DNA from: Bacteroidota bacterium
GTDB lineage: Bacteria > Bacteroidota > Bacteroidia > Bacteroidales > Prolixibacteraceae
DNA: 64,000 bases
Reading direction: 5' to 3'
Assembly: GCA_023412195.1 (NCBI GenBank)
Contig: JAEYNZ010000052.1
Coordinates: 1 to 64,000 of the forward strand
Positions 26,230-34,621 of this stretch are shown piece by piece; position 1 is the stretch's first letter, and every line of letters starts with the position of its first letter. A model generated the notes under the pieces. The model made no database searches. It saw only the letters and a list, made by a program, of their open reading frames with translations, and had not been told where the DNA came from. The position numbers and the translations under genes were made by a program.

Positions 26230-27480
26230 TTACTTTGTATCCTGCTTTTCATATACCAGATTCCCATTCACCCAGGTTTTCATGATCTGAATCTCGGAAT
26301 CATCCAGGGTAAAGAGGACCAGGTCTGCACGTTTGCCGGGTTCAAGCAGTCCGCGGTCGGTGAGGTTATAAAGCCGTGCCGGATTGGTACTTGCCATCTG
26401 CACGGCATCGGCCAGTGTGCAGCCGGTAACCTTCATCACATATCCCACCCCTTTAGTAATAGGTGATGCCGATCCATACAGTACATTTTGCGCAGGGAGG
26501 CGAAGCATACCATCCTTTGTCAACTCAATGGTTTCGCCTGTCGATGTTTTATATTCTCCCGGCTCCAGCGCAGCATAGTGGGTTACATCGGAGGTAATGA
26601 TGGTTTTATCTGTTCCCTTCACTTTGTGGAATACTTTTATTTCTTCCGGAAGCAGATGAAACCCATCGCCTATGATGCTGATGTGCAGCCTGTTGTCGGC
26701 CAGCTGGGGCCAGAACGGATTGTAGTGCCTGTTAATCATGTTGGCAGCCCCGTTACCAAGGTGGGTTGCAATTCTGGCACCCCGGTCGATGGCTGCTGTA
26801 ACTGTATTCATGTCAGCATTGTGGTGCCCAAGAGCCACAACGATACCTGCCTGACTGCATCGTGTAATGAAATCAAGGGCTCCTTCCATTTCAGGGGCAA
26901 GGGTTACCTGCAGAATGTTCTTTCCCGATGCTTCATACAACTTCATAAACTCATTCCAGTCGGGAAGTTTGACATACTGCTTTGGGTGGGCACCCCTGTA
27001 TCCATCTTCAGGATTGATATACGGCCCTTCCAGATGGAACCCGGGAACTGAACCCATCAGGTTTTTATTTTGAACAGCCTCGGCAAGAATCCTGAAATTC
27101 CGTGATAAAACTTCAATGCTGTTTGTAGTTAAAGTGGGAAGATAGGTTGTGACCCCTTTTTTCCATAATTCGAGTGTGGCCTTTTCAATGCCTTCGGGGG
27201 TCAGATCGCTGTCGCCAAAAGCAAATGAAACGCCGGCAAAACCATTCACCTGGTTGTCGAAAAATCCGGGTGCAATGTAAACAGGATTATCACCTGATGG
27301 CTTATCTGCAACTGTGATATCAGCGATAATTTCATTTCTAATGGTTACCCTTACCGGCTGTCCTGTATGATAATGAATTCCCTCGATAACCTGTTGTGCA
27401 TACATTTCAGACATGCTTCCTGATGATATGATGAAAATTAATAAAGCTGTTAGAAGAAATGAATTCGTTTTATACTTCAT
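26230..27480 (-). CDS. Exported NagA-like amidohydrolase (N-acetyl-amino-sugar deacetylase family)
   Basis: This 416-aa protein has the fold and motifs of N-acetylglucosamine-6-phosphate deacetylase. Metal and catalytic residues can be read as E151 (HLEGPYIN), H219 (LGHHNAD), H240 (ATHLGNGAANM), H275 and D298 (TSDVT). Unlike NagA, which is cytoplasmic, it starts with a clear signal peptide (hydrophobic core at residues 8-20, likely cleavage near 29), so it should act in the periplasm on an unphosphorylated substrate. It lies 39 bp after a Gfo/Idh gene and 88 bp before the Nramp-like gene. The true substrate could be an N-acetylated sugar or a related amide. Confidence 0.85.
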   Translation of the reverse strand: MKYKTNSFLLTALLIFIISSGSMSEMYAQQVIEGIHYHTGQPVRVTIRNEIIADITVADKPSGDNPVYIAPGFFDNQVNGFAGVSFAFGDSDLTPEGIEKATLELWKKGVTTYLPTLTTNSIEVLSRNFRILAEAVQNKNLMGSVPGFHLEGPYINPEDGYRGAHPKQYVKLPDWNEFMKLYEASGKNILQVTLAPEMEGALDFITRCSQAGIVVALGHHNADMNTVTAAIDRGARIATHLGNGAANMINRHYNPFWPQLADNRLHISIIGDGFHLLPEEIKVFHKVKGTDKTIITSDVTHYAALEPGEYKTSTGETIELTKDGMLRLPAQNVLYGSASPITKGVGYVMKVTGCTLADAVQMASTNPARLYNLTDRGLLEPGKRADLVLFTLDDSEIQIMKTWVNGNLVYEKQDTK

Positions 27481-27519
27481 GACTGCACGTTTTAATAATT
27501 AAAACTGGTAGAGCGTTTT

Positions 27520-28497
27520 CTAAACTTCCAGATATTCCACTTCAACCCACTTTTCACTTTCTGCCGATTTCTCCAGAGCTTCAAGAACCGAAACGCAGTT
27601 CAATATGCTTTGAAAGGTGCGGGGTTCCTTGCCTGTACGGAACATTTCTGCCATATCCGTGTAGTTGCGGGTAGGGTTCGACTCCTGCACGCGGGGTTTC
27701 AGTTCAACCAGTTTTTCAGGCGTCTCTGCAAATGTTTCCCAGCCTCTTGCTTTTTCTTTAAAGATATAAGTTGCAAACAGGCCCGAGGAGAATTTCAGGC
27801 TGGCATTGCCATAGCTGCCATTACGGTTTACCTTCACCCGTTCAATGTCTTCACCAAAAACATACATCATGGGCTGCACGATATGGACTCCGTAAAAGAA
27901 GATGCCACCGTAGGGTGAATCCAGGTCGGCCGGGCCGGTGCAAATAATCTGGCTGATGTCTTTCATTTCCTTTACCTGTTCCTTTAAGTCGAAAGTTGCA
28001 TCGCTGTGCGCAATTGAACTGTAGGAAGTGACAGGTGTGCCCATTTTACGGGCAAGCCTTAAAAATTCCTGACCTTCGGAAGCACGGTAACAAAAAGGCT
28101 TATCTATAAAAGTGGGAATTTTTTCTTTGATGAATGGAATTGCCGGCTCCAGATGGTATTTCGGATGACGGTGATCTACGATCAGTGCATCAATTTTTCC
28201 CAGCATTTCATTTGAATCCCTTACCTGGTGAGGGATGTTCCCGCGCTGCATGGCATTTTTAGCAAACTCGTCTGTCTCTCCCCAAACATAGAGCACTTCC
28301 ATTCCCGGGAATTTCTTTTTTGTATTAAAAAGATTTCCAAAGTCTATGGTATGCGAGTTTTCAGCACCAATTATACCAATCCGTATGTTCTTCCGGGGCT
28401 GTTCAGAAAATACATCATTTGTTATGAATCCCGGTGCCACGGCTGCCATTGCAAGGCCTTTGCCGGTTGTTTTGATGAAACTTCGTCTTGTATTCAT
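27520..28497 (-). CDS. Tat-exported Gfo/Idh/MocA-family oxidoreductase (small)
   Basis: This 325-aa protein has a twin-arginine signal (RRSFIK at residues 4-9) followed by a hydrophobic stretch, then a Rossmann domain opening IRIGIIGAENSHTIDFGN. The catalytic EKP motif of the family is replaced by DKPFCYR (near residue 135). It is presumed to bind NAD(P) before export and act on a sugar in the periplasm. It follows the larger Gfo/Idh gene after 11 bp. Whether it is a dehydrogenase, an NAD-dependent glycosidase like GH109, or inactive cannot be decided from sequence. Confidence 0.85.
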   Translation of the reverse strand: MNTRRSFIKTTGKGLAMAAVAPGFITNDVFSEQPRKNIRIGIIGAENSHTIDFGNLFNTKKKFPGMEVLYVWGETDEFAKNAMQRGNIPHQVRDSNEMLGKIDALIVDHRHPKYHLEPAIPFIKEKIPTFIDKPFCYRASEGQEFLRLARKMGTPVTSYSSIAHSDATFDLKEQVKEMKDISQIICTGPADLDSPYGGIFFYGVHIVQPMMYVFGEDIERVKVNRNGSYGNASLKFSSGLFATYIFKEKARGWETFAETPEKLVELKPRVQESNPTRNYTDMAEMFRTGKEPRTFQSILNCVSVLEALEKSAESEKWVEVEYLEV

Positions 28498-28508
28498 TCA
28501 TGTGAAAA

Positions 28509-29861
28509 TTATAATTTCATTTCCCATCCTTTTTCATATTCACGCGACCACAGCTTTTGAGCCTGTTTGTCACCTTTGATGTGACCATTCTCAGGATTGA
28601 TATCAAGCGAACGTCCCACACGCTGTGCAATATTTCCAAGCTGTACGAGTAAAGTGCTCTTGTGTCCTGAATCTATATCAGCCACCAGGTTTTCACCGGA
28701 AAATATGTTATTAAACTGGTTTCTTATATGCAGGGAATCGAGGTGGCTTGAAGGATTGGCTGCATCGCGGGGGTCAATCTGCCGGTTATCTTTCACCTCC
28801 TTCACAATGTTGTTTTTCATGTCGAACACGGTATATTCATTTCCCGCAGGAATGAGCATACTGCCCTTTTCACCGTAAAATACAACACCGACAGAGCTTC
28901 CCTCAATGTGCTTCCCGTTACAGCTGCGTCCTTCCCAGCTCATGGAAACACCTTCTTTAAAATCAAGATTGATAACCTGTGTATCGGGTGTTTCCCAGTC
29001 ATCGGAGTAGTGGTATCTTCCTCCATTTGAGCTTACCTTTACAGGGTAGTCAACCCCAAATCCCCACCGGAGGAGGTCGATCATATGTGTGCCGTTATTT
29101 AAGGCTTCCCCGGTACCCCAGTGCCAGAACCAGTGCCAGTTGTAGTGCACAATGTTGTCCCTGTAATCTATGCGGGGGGCGGGGCCTTGCCACAATTCCC
29201 AGTTAAGCCATTCCGGGACTGCTGTTTTTTTGCCTGTACCTATGGAGCCACGGTTATTGGTATACCATCCTTTTCCAAAGTATGGCCTGCCGATGATTCC
29301 ATTTTTTAGCTCTTCTATACCCTGTACCACGTTGGGGTATGAACGGCGCTGGTTACCCATCTGGACCGATTTTTTATATCTTTTTGCAGCTTCGACAAGG
29401 ATTTCTCCCTCACGCGGACTGTGACTGCATGGTTTTTCAAGGTAAACATGTTTCCCGGCCTGCATGGCCAGCAAGGCTGCAGGTGCATGCCAGTGGTCGG
29501 GAGCTGCAACCACAAGAATATCGATGTCCCTGCTTTCAAGCGACTTTCTGAAATCTGTAAATCCCTGTGGCTTTTTATTCTGAACTTTCTGAACATCAGC
29601 AATACACTTATCGGTTGCCCGTGAATCCACATCGCAGATATGCAGAACTTCACAGTTATCCTGGAAGGCAAAATTCTGTGCAAGTGCACTGCCCCGGGAA
29701 TTGACACCCATTACAGATGCCCTGAGCATATTATTGGCACCAATGATCCTATTATAGCTTGAGGCGCTGAAGCCCGGAAGGATTCCTCCTACAACAATCC
29801 CTGCAGAAATACCTGCTGATTTTTTAATGAAGTCCCTTCTCGTCCTGGAATTTTTGTTCAT
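28509..29861 (-). CDS. Tat-exported Gfo/Idh/MocA-family oxidoreductase (large)
   Basis: This 450-aa protein carries a Tat signal (TRRDFIK near residues 7-13), a Rossmann domain (ASVMGVNSRGSALAQNF) and the family motif YLEKPCSH, whose lysine is catalytic in relatives. The C-terminal alpha/beta domain contains WYTNNRGSIGTGK and GTHMIDLLRWG, common in Bacteroidota proteins of this type. It is the first structural gene after the regulator (37-bp gap). With the next gene it forms a pair of periplasmic NAD(P)-binding enzymes that may oxidise a glycoside at C3. An NAD-dependent alpha-N-acetylgalactosaminidase role (GH109-like) is an alternative. Confidence 0.87.
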   Translation of the reverse strand: MNKNSRTRRDFIKKSAGISAGIVVGGILPGFSASSYNRIIGANNMLRASVMGVNSRGSALAQNFAFQDNCEVLHICDVDSRATDKCIADVQKVQNKKPQGFTDFRKSLESRDIDILVVAAPDHWHAPAALLAMQAGKHVYLEKPCSHSPREGEILVEAAKRYKKSVQMGNQRRSYPNVVQGIEELKNGIIGRPYFGKGWYTNNRGSIGTGKKTAVPEWLNWELWQGPAPRIDYRDNIVHYNWHWFWHWGTGEALNNGTHMIDLLRWGFGVDYPVKVSSNGGRYHYSDDWETPDTQVINLDFKEGVSMSWEGRSCNGKHIEGSSVGVVFYGEKGSMLIPAGNEYTVFDMKNNIVKEVKDNRQIDPRDAANPSSHLDSLHIRNQFNNIFSGENLVADIDSGHKSTLLVQLGNIAQRVGRSLDINPENGHIKGDKQAQKLWSREYEKGWEMKL

Positions 29862-29898
29862 GGTTTTTTATTTAATGATGTATTATAATTACCCTGCT

Positions 29899-30975
29899 TT
29901 ACTTCCATCCGTTAAAAGAAAGATAAAAATCAAGGTTCTCACGGATAATGATATCCAGTGGAACATACTGCACCTTATCAGGCATTTTATTATATATAAA
30001 AAAGTCGAACAGGGTTTTAATGGCCTGCTTTCCCTGCTGAACTGCACTTTGTGAAATGATATAGTCGATTTTGCCGTTTTTCAGATGTTCGATATTTTCC
30101 TTTACCAGATCGAACCCCACAAGCCTGATATCAAGATCGTGAACCCTGTGAAATTCAGAAATAAGAAAAGCTTTTGAATTGGTTGCAAAGACACCTTCAA
30201 TGGCAGGATGACGGATATAATGCCTTGTAAGCTCAGTGTTAATGGCCTCTTTCCCGGTTGATTTGATTGTAAGTGAATGGATAATATGCCTATTCTTCAG
30301 TCCCTTTTTAATGAAATAGTTTCTGAAGCCTGCCTCGATCCGCCGTTGGGCTGATGCATTCTCAAACCCCTTGACCATGTTTACAATGAGTATTTCTCCT
30401 TTCTCAGGGAGAACTGAATGAAGCAGCTTACCTGCTATATAGCCGCTGCGTTTTAAATCAGGTCCTATATATGAAAGACATTGCTCCCCTTTGATGTCGG
30501 CATCGATGAAAATATATGGTATCCCTTTTTCCTTCAGGTGACTAATGAATGCTTTCCCCTCCTTTATAAATAAGGGTGCCAGAACCACCCCGTCAGGGTC
30601 CATGGCTATAATTCTGTTAGCCTGTTCAATGAAAGATTTTTCATCGAAAAGGTCATAAAAGAAAAAGTCGGAAATGATGCCATAATCTTTAAATTGCGCT
30701 GAGGCAGTCCTTAAGCCCTGCAGTGGCATCGACCAATAATCACCTGAAGATGTTGCTGAGGGCATAAGAATACAAATATTGAATTGGTTTCCAAGTGCCA
30801 GGGTGCGGGCAAGCAGGTTTGGATTAAAGTTCAGCTTCGTTATAGCCTCTTCCACAATTCTGATTTTTTCGGGAGAAACCTTACCACGCTTGTGCAGTAC
30901 CCTGTCGATTGTGCCTGCAGAAACCCTGGCATAATGTGCAACATCCTGAATGGTTACCTTTTTATTTTTCTGCAT
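29899..30975 (-). CDS. LacI-family transcriptional regulator
   Basis: This 358-aa regulator has an N-terminal helix-turn-helix (VTIQDVAHYARVSAGTIDRVLHKRG, residues about 6-30) and a periplasmic-binding-protein-like sensor domain (about 65-340). The start at 30975 was chosen because it opens the DNA-binding domain and lies 15 nt after the predicted transcription start; a longer frame to 31044 would run through the promoter and operator. It heads a run of nine same-strand genes with gaps of at most 88 bp and is likely to control them and itself. The effector is presumably a sugar or its oxidised or amino derivative. Confidence 0.92.
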   Translation of the reverse strand: MQKNKKVTIQDVAHYARVSAGTIDRVLHKRGKVSPEKIRIVEEAITKLNFNPNLLARTLALGNQFNICILMPSATSSGDYWSMPLQGLRTASAQFKDYGIISDFFFYDLFDEKSFIEQANRIIAMDPDGVVLAPLFIKEGKAFISHLKEKGIPYIFIDADIKGEQCLSYIGPDLKRSGYIAGKLLHSVLPEKGEILIVNMVKGFENASAQRRIEAGFRNYFIKKGLKNRHIIHSLTIKSTGKEAINTELTRHYIRHPAIEGVFATNSKAFLISEFHRVHDLDIRLVGFDLVKENIEHLKNGKIDYIISQSAVQQGKQAIKTLFDFFIYNKMPDKVQYVPLDIIIRENLDFYLSFNGWK

Positions 30976-30995
30976 AGGATCTGTGTTGATCAGAA

Positions 30996-31026
30996 CAAAT
31001 CTATGTAAATGATTATCAATTTCAAA
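30996..31026 (-). promoter_or_regulatory. Bacteroidota promoter of the LacI-family operon
   Basis: On the minus strand TTTG (31026-31023) is followed after 19 nt by TAGATTTG (31003-30996), a perfect match to the -33 and -7 consensus with standard spacing. The predicted start is near 30990, leaving a leader of about 15 nt before the ATG at 30975. Confidence 0.75.
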
Positions 31027-31032
31027 ATATTT

Positions 31033-31048
31033 GTGTGTGCGCACACAC
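31033..31048. promoter_or_regulatory. Perfect 16-bp palindrome, likely LacI-type operator
   Basis: GTGTGTGCGCACACAC is fully self-complementary, with even symmetry about GC/GC as expected for a LacI-family dimer. It lies 6 bp upstream of the -33 box of the regulator's own promoter. No second copy was seen at the other intergenic gaps of the operon. Function is inferred from position and symmetry. Confidence 0.65.
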
Positions 31049-31270
31049 TACTTTATTGCCAGCTTTCAACTGAAATTGTATAAGTGATCTGAATTATAAT
31101 GAAATGGCAGTAATGAAAAGCTTCAGTTAAAATTATGAGGAAACAATTATTTTATGCAATAACATTCTTTTACTTATAATCAAATAATTTGTTTTTTTAC
31201 ATCCGGCATTTGGCACTTATAAATTACTGAATATATTTTATGTGGCAATAAGATTTCCATTTTCCGGAAT

Positions 31271-31663
31271 ATGTTTATGAGAATAACAATTTTCATCATC
31301 TTCTTCTTGTATTGTAGTCATGCATGGTCGCAGGTGACCAATATTGTTATTCCGGATGAACAGGAGCAAGTGCGTTTTAAAAATATTATCGCTTCAAACA
31401 TTGAGGCACGCAGTTTATACCATTTTGTTGCCACGGCTGCCACTGCACCTTTGAAGCATGTACAGCTTCCGCTTGATAATATACATTATGAAGGCCTGTT
31501 TGATATGGATCCTCTAAGAAAAAATACAGTAAAAAGTTTTCCTGATAATGACTATGTAGCTCATCTCAGAAAATCCGGGTTTTATAGTTTCATTCTGTGG
31601 CAAATTCATCAAAAACTGATTCGGTTTTTGTTTGTTAAAGGGTTAAATTATTCTATATGCTAA
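31271..31663 (+). CDS. Small secreted protein of unknown function, possibly a truncated gene
   Basis: This 130-aa frame begins with a convincing signal peptide (hydrophobic residues 4-16, likely cleavage after residue 20) and a plausible soluble segment to about residue 95. The last 35 residues look less protein-like (FILWQIHQKLIRFLFVKG). I do not recognise a family. It overlaps the start of the exchanger gene by 7 bp. It may be a real small exported protein, or the front of a longer gene that lost its 3' part by frameshift or deletion. Confidence 0.4.
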   Translation: MFMRITIFIIFFLYCSHAWSQVTNIVIPDEQEQVRFKNIIASNIEARSLYHFVATAATAPLKHVQLPLDNIHYEGLFDMDPLRKNTVKSFPDNDYVAHLRKSGFYSFILWQIHQKLIRFLFVKGLNYSIC

Positions 31664-32613
31664 TTAACAGTTTATTACTCGTTTTGGGGCTGGTTGTGCT
31701 TATAAAGGGCGCCGACTGGATGGTAGCCGGGGCATCAGCCCTGGCAAAAAAGTACAAAGTATCGGACCTGGTAATAGGACTTACTATTGTGGCATTTGGA
31801 ACTTCGGCTCCTGAACTGGTGGTAAATGTGATTGCCTCAAGCCAAAGCTTCGACGATATTGTTCTGGGTAACGTCCTGGGGAGTAATATCGCGAATCTTT
31901 TTTTGATCCTTGGCGTAACCGGCATCATATATCCCCTGATGGTTCAGTCGAGTACGACCTGGCGTGAAATTCCCATGTCGCTGGGAGCAGTAATTGTGCT
32001 GTACCTGCTTGCCAACGATCTTTTCGGAACCGGAAACCTAGTGGTTTCACGTATTGATGGAATGATTCTCTTGTTGTTTTTTGGATTGTTCCTGTTTTAT
32101 ATATTCCGTCTTGCAAAAAGCGATCCTGCCCCGCACGAAGTTGTTGTAAGCCCTATGTCCGGATTTAAAATGGGCATTCTGATCGCGATAGGACTGGCAG
32201 GACTTGTATTCGGTGGACGGCTTGTTGTGAACAATGCCATTAAAATTGCAACAGAACTGGGTTTGAGTGAAAAGATTATCGGATTTACAATTGTGGCAGT
32301 CGGAACTTCTCTGCCCGAACTGGCAACGTCGGTGGTGGCAGCTATCAGGAAAAACACCAATATAGCCGTGGGTAATATTATAGGGTCTAATATATTCAAT
32401 ATCCTTTTTGTCCTGGCTGTCAGTTCACTTGTCCTGCCTGTTCAATATAATACAATTTTCAACACAGATATGTACCTGTTGGCTGGCGGAACTTTGGTCC
32501 TTTTTATAGCCATGTTCACCGGCAATACAAAAAAACTCGATCGCTGGGAGGCTGTCATTCTCCTGCTGATCTATATTGGCTACACTGGCTGGCTGGTGTC
32601 GAAGGAACTATAA
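31657..32613 (+). CDS. Calcium/sodium antiporter (CaCA family, YrbG-like)
   Basis: This 318-aa inner-membrane exchanger has ten helices in two inverted halves. Both alpha repeats are present: GTSAPELVVN with GNVLGSNIANLFLILG in the first half and GTSLPELATS with GNIIGSNIFNILFVLA in the second. The acidic residues in both GTS-PEL motifs are intact, so ion exchange activity is likely. Length is normal. Neighbours give no functional hint. Confidence 0.92.
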   Translation: MLINSLLLVLGLVVLIKGADWMVAGASALAKKYKVSDLVIGLTIVAFGTSAPELVVNVIASSQSFDDIVLGNVLGSNIANLFLILGVTGIIYPLMVQSSTTWREIPMSLGAVIVLYLLANDLFGTGNLVVSRIDGMILLLFFGLFLFYIFRLAKSDPAPHEVVVSPMSGFKMGILIAIGLAGLVFGGRLVVNNAIKIATELGLSEKIIGFTIVAVGTSLPELATSVVAAIRKNTNIAVGNIIGSNIFNILFVLAVSSLVLPVQYNTIFNTDMYLLAGGTLVLFIAMFTGNTKKLDRWEAVILLLIYIGYTGWLVSKEL

Positions 32614-32741
32614 CTTCCCTGACCGTAGATTTCTCTGTAAACATCTGCCTGCAATGATACTGGATAAAATCAAACGACTGGTTTTAAGAAGTCGCCCCAG
32701 GTATCAAACGGATACTGCATACGTAGAAAGAATTCCTGCAG

Positions 32742-32939
32742 ATGTCATCAGGGATGCAGCACAAGTCTGAGATAATTATTTCTGAAACGAATTGTCCTAA
32801 ATTATTATTCAAGATACGTGAACTTGATTTATTAAAGCGTCTGTCTGAAAATGTATACATCACCACCATTATACAGGCAGAGTTCACAAAACCATTAACT
32901 GGATGGATTAAAATTAAATCACTATCTGATAACCAATAA
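32742..32939 (+). pseudogene. Truncated PIN-domain (DUF3368/VapC-like) toxin remnant
   Basis: The 65-residue frame reads like the N-terminal third of DUF3368 PIN-domain toxins: EIIISETNCPKLLFKIRELDLL, then VYITTIIQAEF and PLTGWIKIKS, in the usual order and spacing. The first catalytic Asp (normally ISDT) is Glu here, and the protein stops where about 90 more residues, with the remaining catalytic acids, would be expected. No antitoxin gene is recognisable upstream. Between 32614 and 33003 there is otherwise only a terminator. Confidence 0.6.
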
Positions 32940-32964
32940 AAAACCGCCAGGCTTAACCGGCGGC
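32936..32964 (-). terminator. Rho-independent terminator after the DUF1080 gene
   Basis: CCGCC (32944-32948) pairs with GGCGG (32959-32963), with an inner GG/CC. On the minus strand the hairpin is followed by TTTTTTATT, about 40 bp past the DUF1080 stop. It separates that gene from the LacI operon further left. Confidence 0.65.
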
Positions 32965-33003
32965 TTATATTTTTCTTTTCGAGGAAGAGATATTCAATAT
33001 TGG

Positions 33004-34005
33004 TTACTTTAATACAGGCGTGAGCACAATGTTGCGATACGAAACCTTACCATGGTCGCCCTGGAGATAAATCGGACCTTTTTTGAATACATCGCCACTG
33101 ATGGCACCTCCGGTTGGCCCATAAACCGGCTGGTTATCGATAATAGTTGTGCCATTGAGTTTAACTGTTACATGCCTGTCCACAAGCGTAATGTCCATCG
33201 ACTGCCATTCTCCTGCAGGTTTTTCAGCTGCCTGTGAAGGTGTAATCCGGCTGTACAATGCACCCATATTATGTGAATCGGGCTCTTTGCCATAAGAATC
33301 CATTACCTGGATTTCATACATGCCACGCAGGTAGACCCCGCTGTTGCTCCCCTGTGGTACATTTACTTCCAGAGTAAGGTTAAAATCACCGAACACTTCT
33401 TCTGTACGGATGTTACCATACGACACGCGTTCACCCTGTTTTTGTACCGGGTCATTTACCAGGATGCCCTTTTCAACCTTAAACCCATTTACCTGGTTCG
33501 GGTCAAGTAGTTTCCATCCTGCAAGGTCTTTGCCGTTGAACAGTTTAATGGGTTTTCCATATTTCACCTGCGAAAGATCAGGCTTTGAGGGGACAGAAGG
33601 AAGTTTCCATCCATAAAATTTCATCTTAGTTGCCGCCATCCCGTTTCTGGCCGGTTCAAGTGATATACCTGAAATACGGTCGCCGCTGCGGGTAATTTCA
33701 AATACATGCGGAACGATCATTTTCCTGTCTTTTCCGTTCCTGTCTTTCCGCATAACCTCTCCTGCTCGCATCACAACCAGGTTGTTGTCGTCTGCAAGAA
33801 AAACATTCTGAACAGGCAATACGCTTCCCCAGCGCCACAGGAGTTCGGCATCAAGAACTCCATCGTTTTCAAAAACATGCAGCCAGCCAATTGAACCTCC
33901 TTCAATCTCAAGGCTCCACATCCCGTAAAAACTGTCAGGTTTCTGTGCACTGGCAGCAAGAGCTGTCAATAATACTGAAATGAACAACAGTGATAATTTC
34001 TTCAT
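33004..34005 (-). CDS. Secreted DUF1080 protein (3-keto-glycoside hydrolase family)
   Basis: This 333-aa protein has a signal peptide (to about residue 20), an N-terminal beta-rich part, and a DUF1080 domain from about residue 150 (LFNGKDLAGWK, SNSGVYLRG, GEWQSMDITLVDRHVTVKLNG, GPIYLQGDHG). DUF1080 proteins have a laminin-G-like jelly-roll fold, and some have been described as hydrolases of 3-keto-glycosides. That fits the two periplasmic Gfo/Idh oxidoreductases encoded 4-6 kb to the left. It is transcribed separately, with its own terminator. Confidence 0.85.
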   Translation of the reverse strand: MKKLSLLFISVLLTALAASAQKPDSFYGMWSLEIEGGSIGWLHVFENDGVLDAELLWRWGSVLPVQNVFLADDNNLVVMRAGEVMRKDRNGKDRKMIVPHVFEITRSGDRISGISLEPARNGMAATKMKFYGWKLPSVPSKPDLSQVKYGKPIKLFNGKDLAGWKLLDPNQVNGFKVEKGILVNDPVQKQGERVSYGNIRTEEVFGDFNLTLEVNVPQGSNSGVYLRGMYEIQVMDSYGKEPDSHNMGALYSRITPSQAAEKPAGEWQSMDITLVDRHVTVKLNGTTIIDNQPVYGPTGGAISGDVFKKGPIYLQGDHGKVSYRNIVLTPVLK

Positions 34006-34164
34006 CTTTTAAAAGGTTTATTTGATTTTTAATCTGTAAAGACAAACATACAAAAAAGATTGAAGGGCATCAGGATGTTTAAACGTGAAAATATTCTCCG
34101 TTCAAACCCCCGTCCTCGTTTTAATGAAATCTTATTTGAAATAGGCAATCTCCTTGATAAAGTC

Positions 34165-34262
34165 ATTCTTAACTCAAATTAAATTCAAATTAAATTCAAT
34201 TATAAATGAGTTTACATTGAATTTATATTGAGTTTAGTTTGAATTTGAATTGAATTTAGTAT
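34165..34262. repeat. Inverted-symmetric array of 11-bp repeats (locus 3)
   Basis: Three minus-strand units (34165-34175, 34176-34186, 34187-34197), a 10-bp centre AATTATAAAT (34198-34207) and five plus-strand units (34208-34262). Plus units: GAGTTTACATT, GAATTTATATT, GAGTTTAGTTT, GAATTTGAATT, GAATTTAGTAT. Minus units read GAATTTAATTT twice and GAGTTAAGAAT. Unit length, orientation change and 10-bp centre are the same as at 153-250, while the variable bases differ. In the 34006-34621 gap it and the following element are the only structures seen. Confidence 0.85.
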
Positions 34263-34341
34263 AGCTTTGGTATGTTTACTTTTGTTCAGTGCTGAATATT
34301 TTCCATAGGGTAATTTGTACCATTTGTGTCCGGGTAATATT

Positions 34342-34483
34342 TGAGATTTCTCCCTATAGTCGAATTAACGGTATTTTCCAGGCTTTTATGTTGGGAAGGG
34401 CAGGATGGCGGCTTTGACACCATCTTATCCCTCCACACTATATAACTGATTGATTGTCATCCCGAACGAAGTGAGAGATCTCA
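34342..34483. repeat. 142-bp dispersed element, copy 2
   Basis: Same length and same ends as 4664-4805 (TGAGATTTCTCCC at the left, GAACGAAGTGA and GATCTCA at the right). The central stem is different and imperfect: GGGAAGGGCAGGATGG against CCATCTTATCCCTCC, but the GGCGGCTT loop sequence is kept. Similarity continues outside the right end (GGACAACATT). Same orientation as copy 1. Confidence 0.78.
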
Positions 34484-34621
34484 AGATTCACAGGTTTAAT
34501 AATTTTACCGGACAACATTTATTTTGTACCATCATTTTCTTTTTGTTGGTATTGCAACTTTATCAAAGCTTTTTTTATTTTTCCACGGTTAATTTACGCG
34601 ATACCATAGGTGTTGCTCTGA

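Noticed and set aside
32576..32770. 64-codon frame upstream of the toxin remnant, considered as its antitoxin
   Set aside because: It starts inside the exchanger gene and shows no match to antitoxin families I know.
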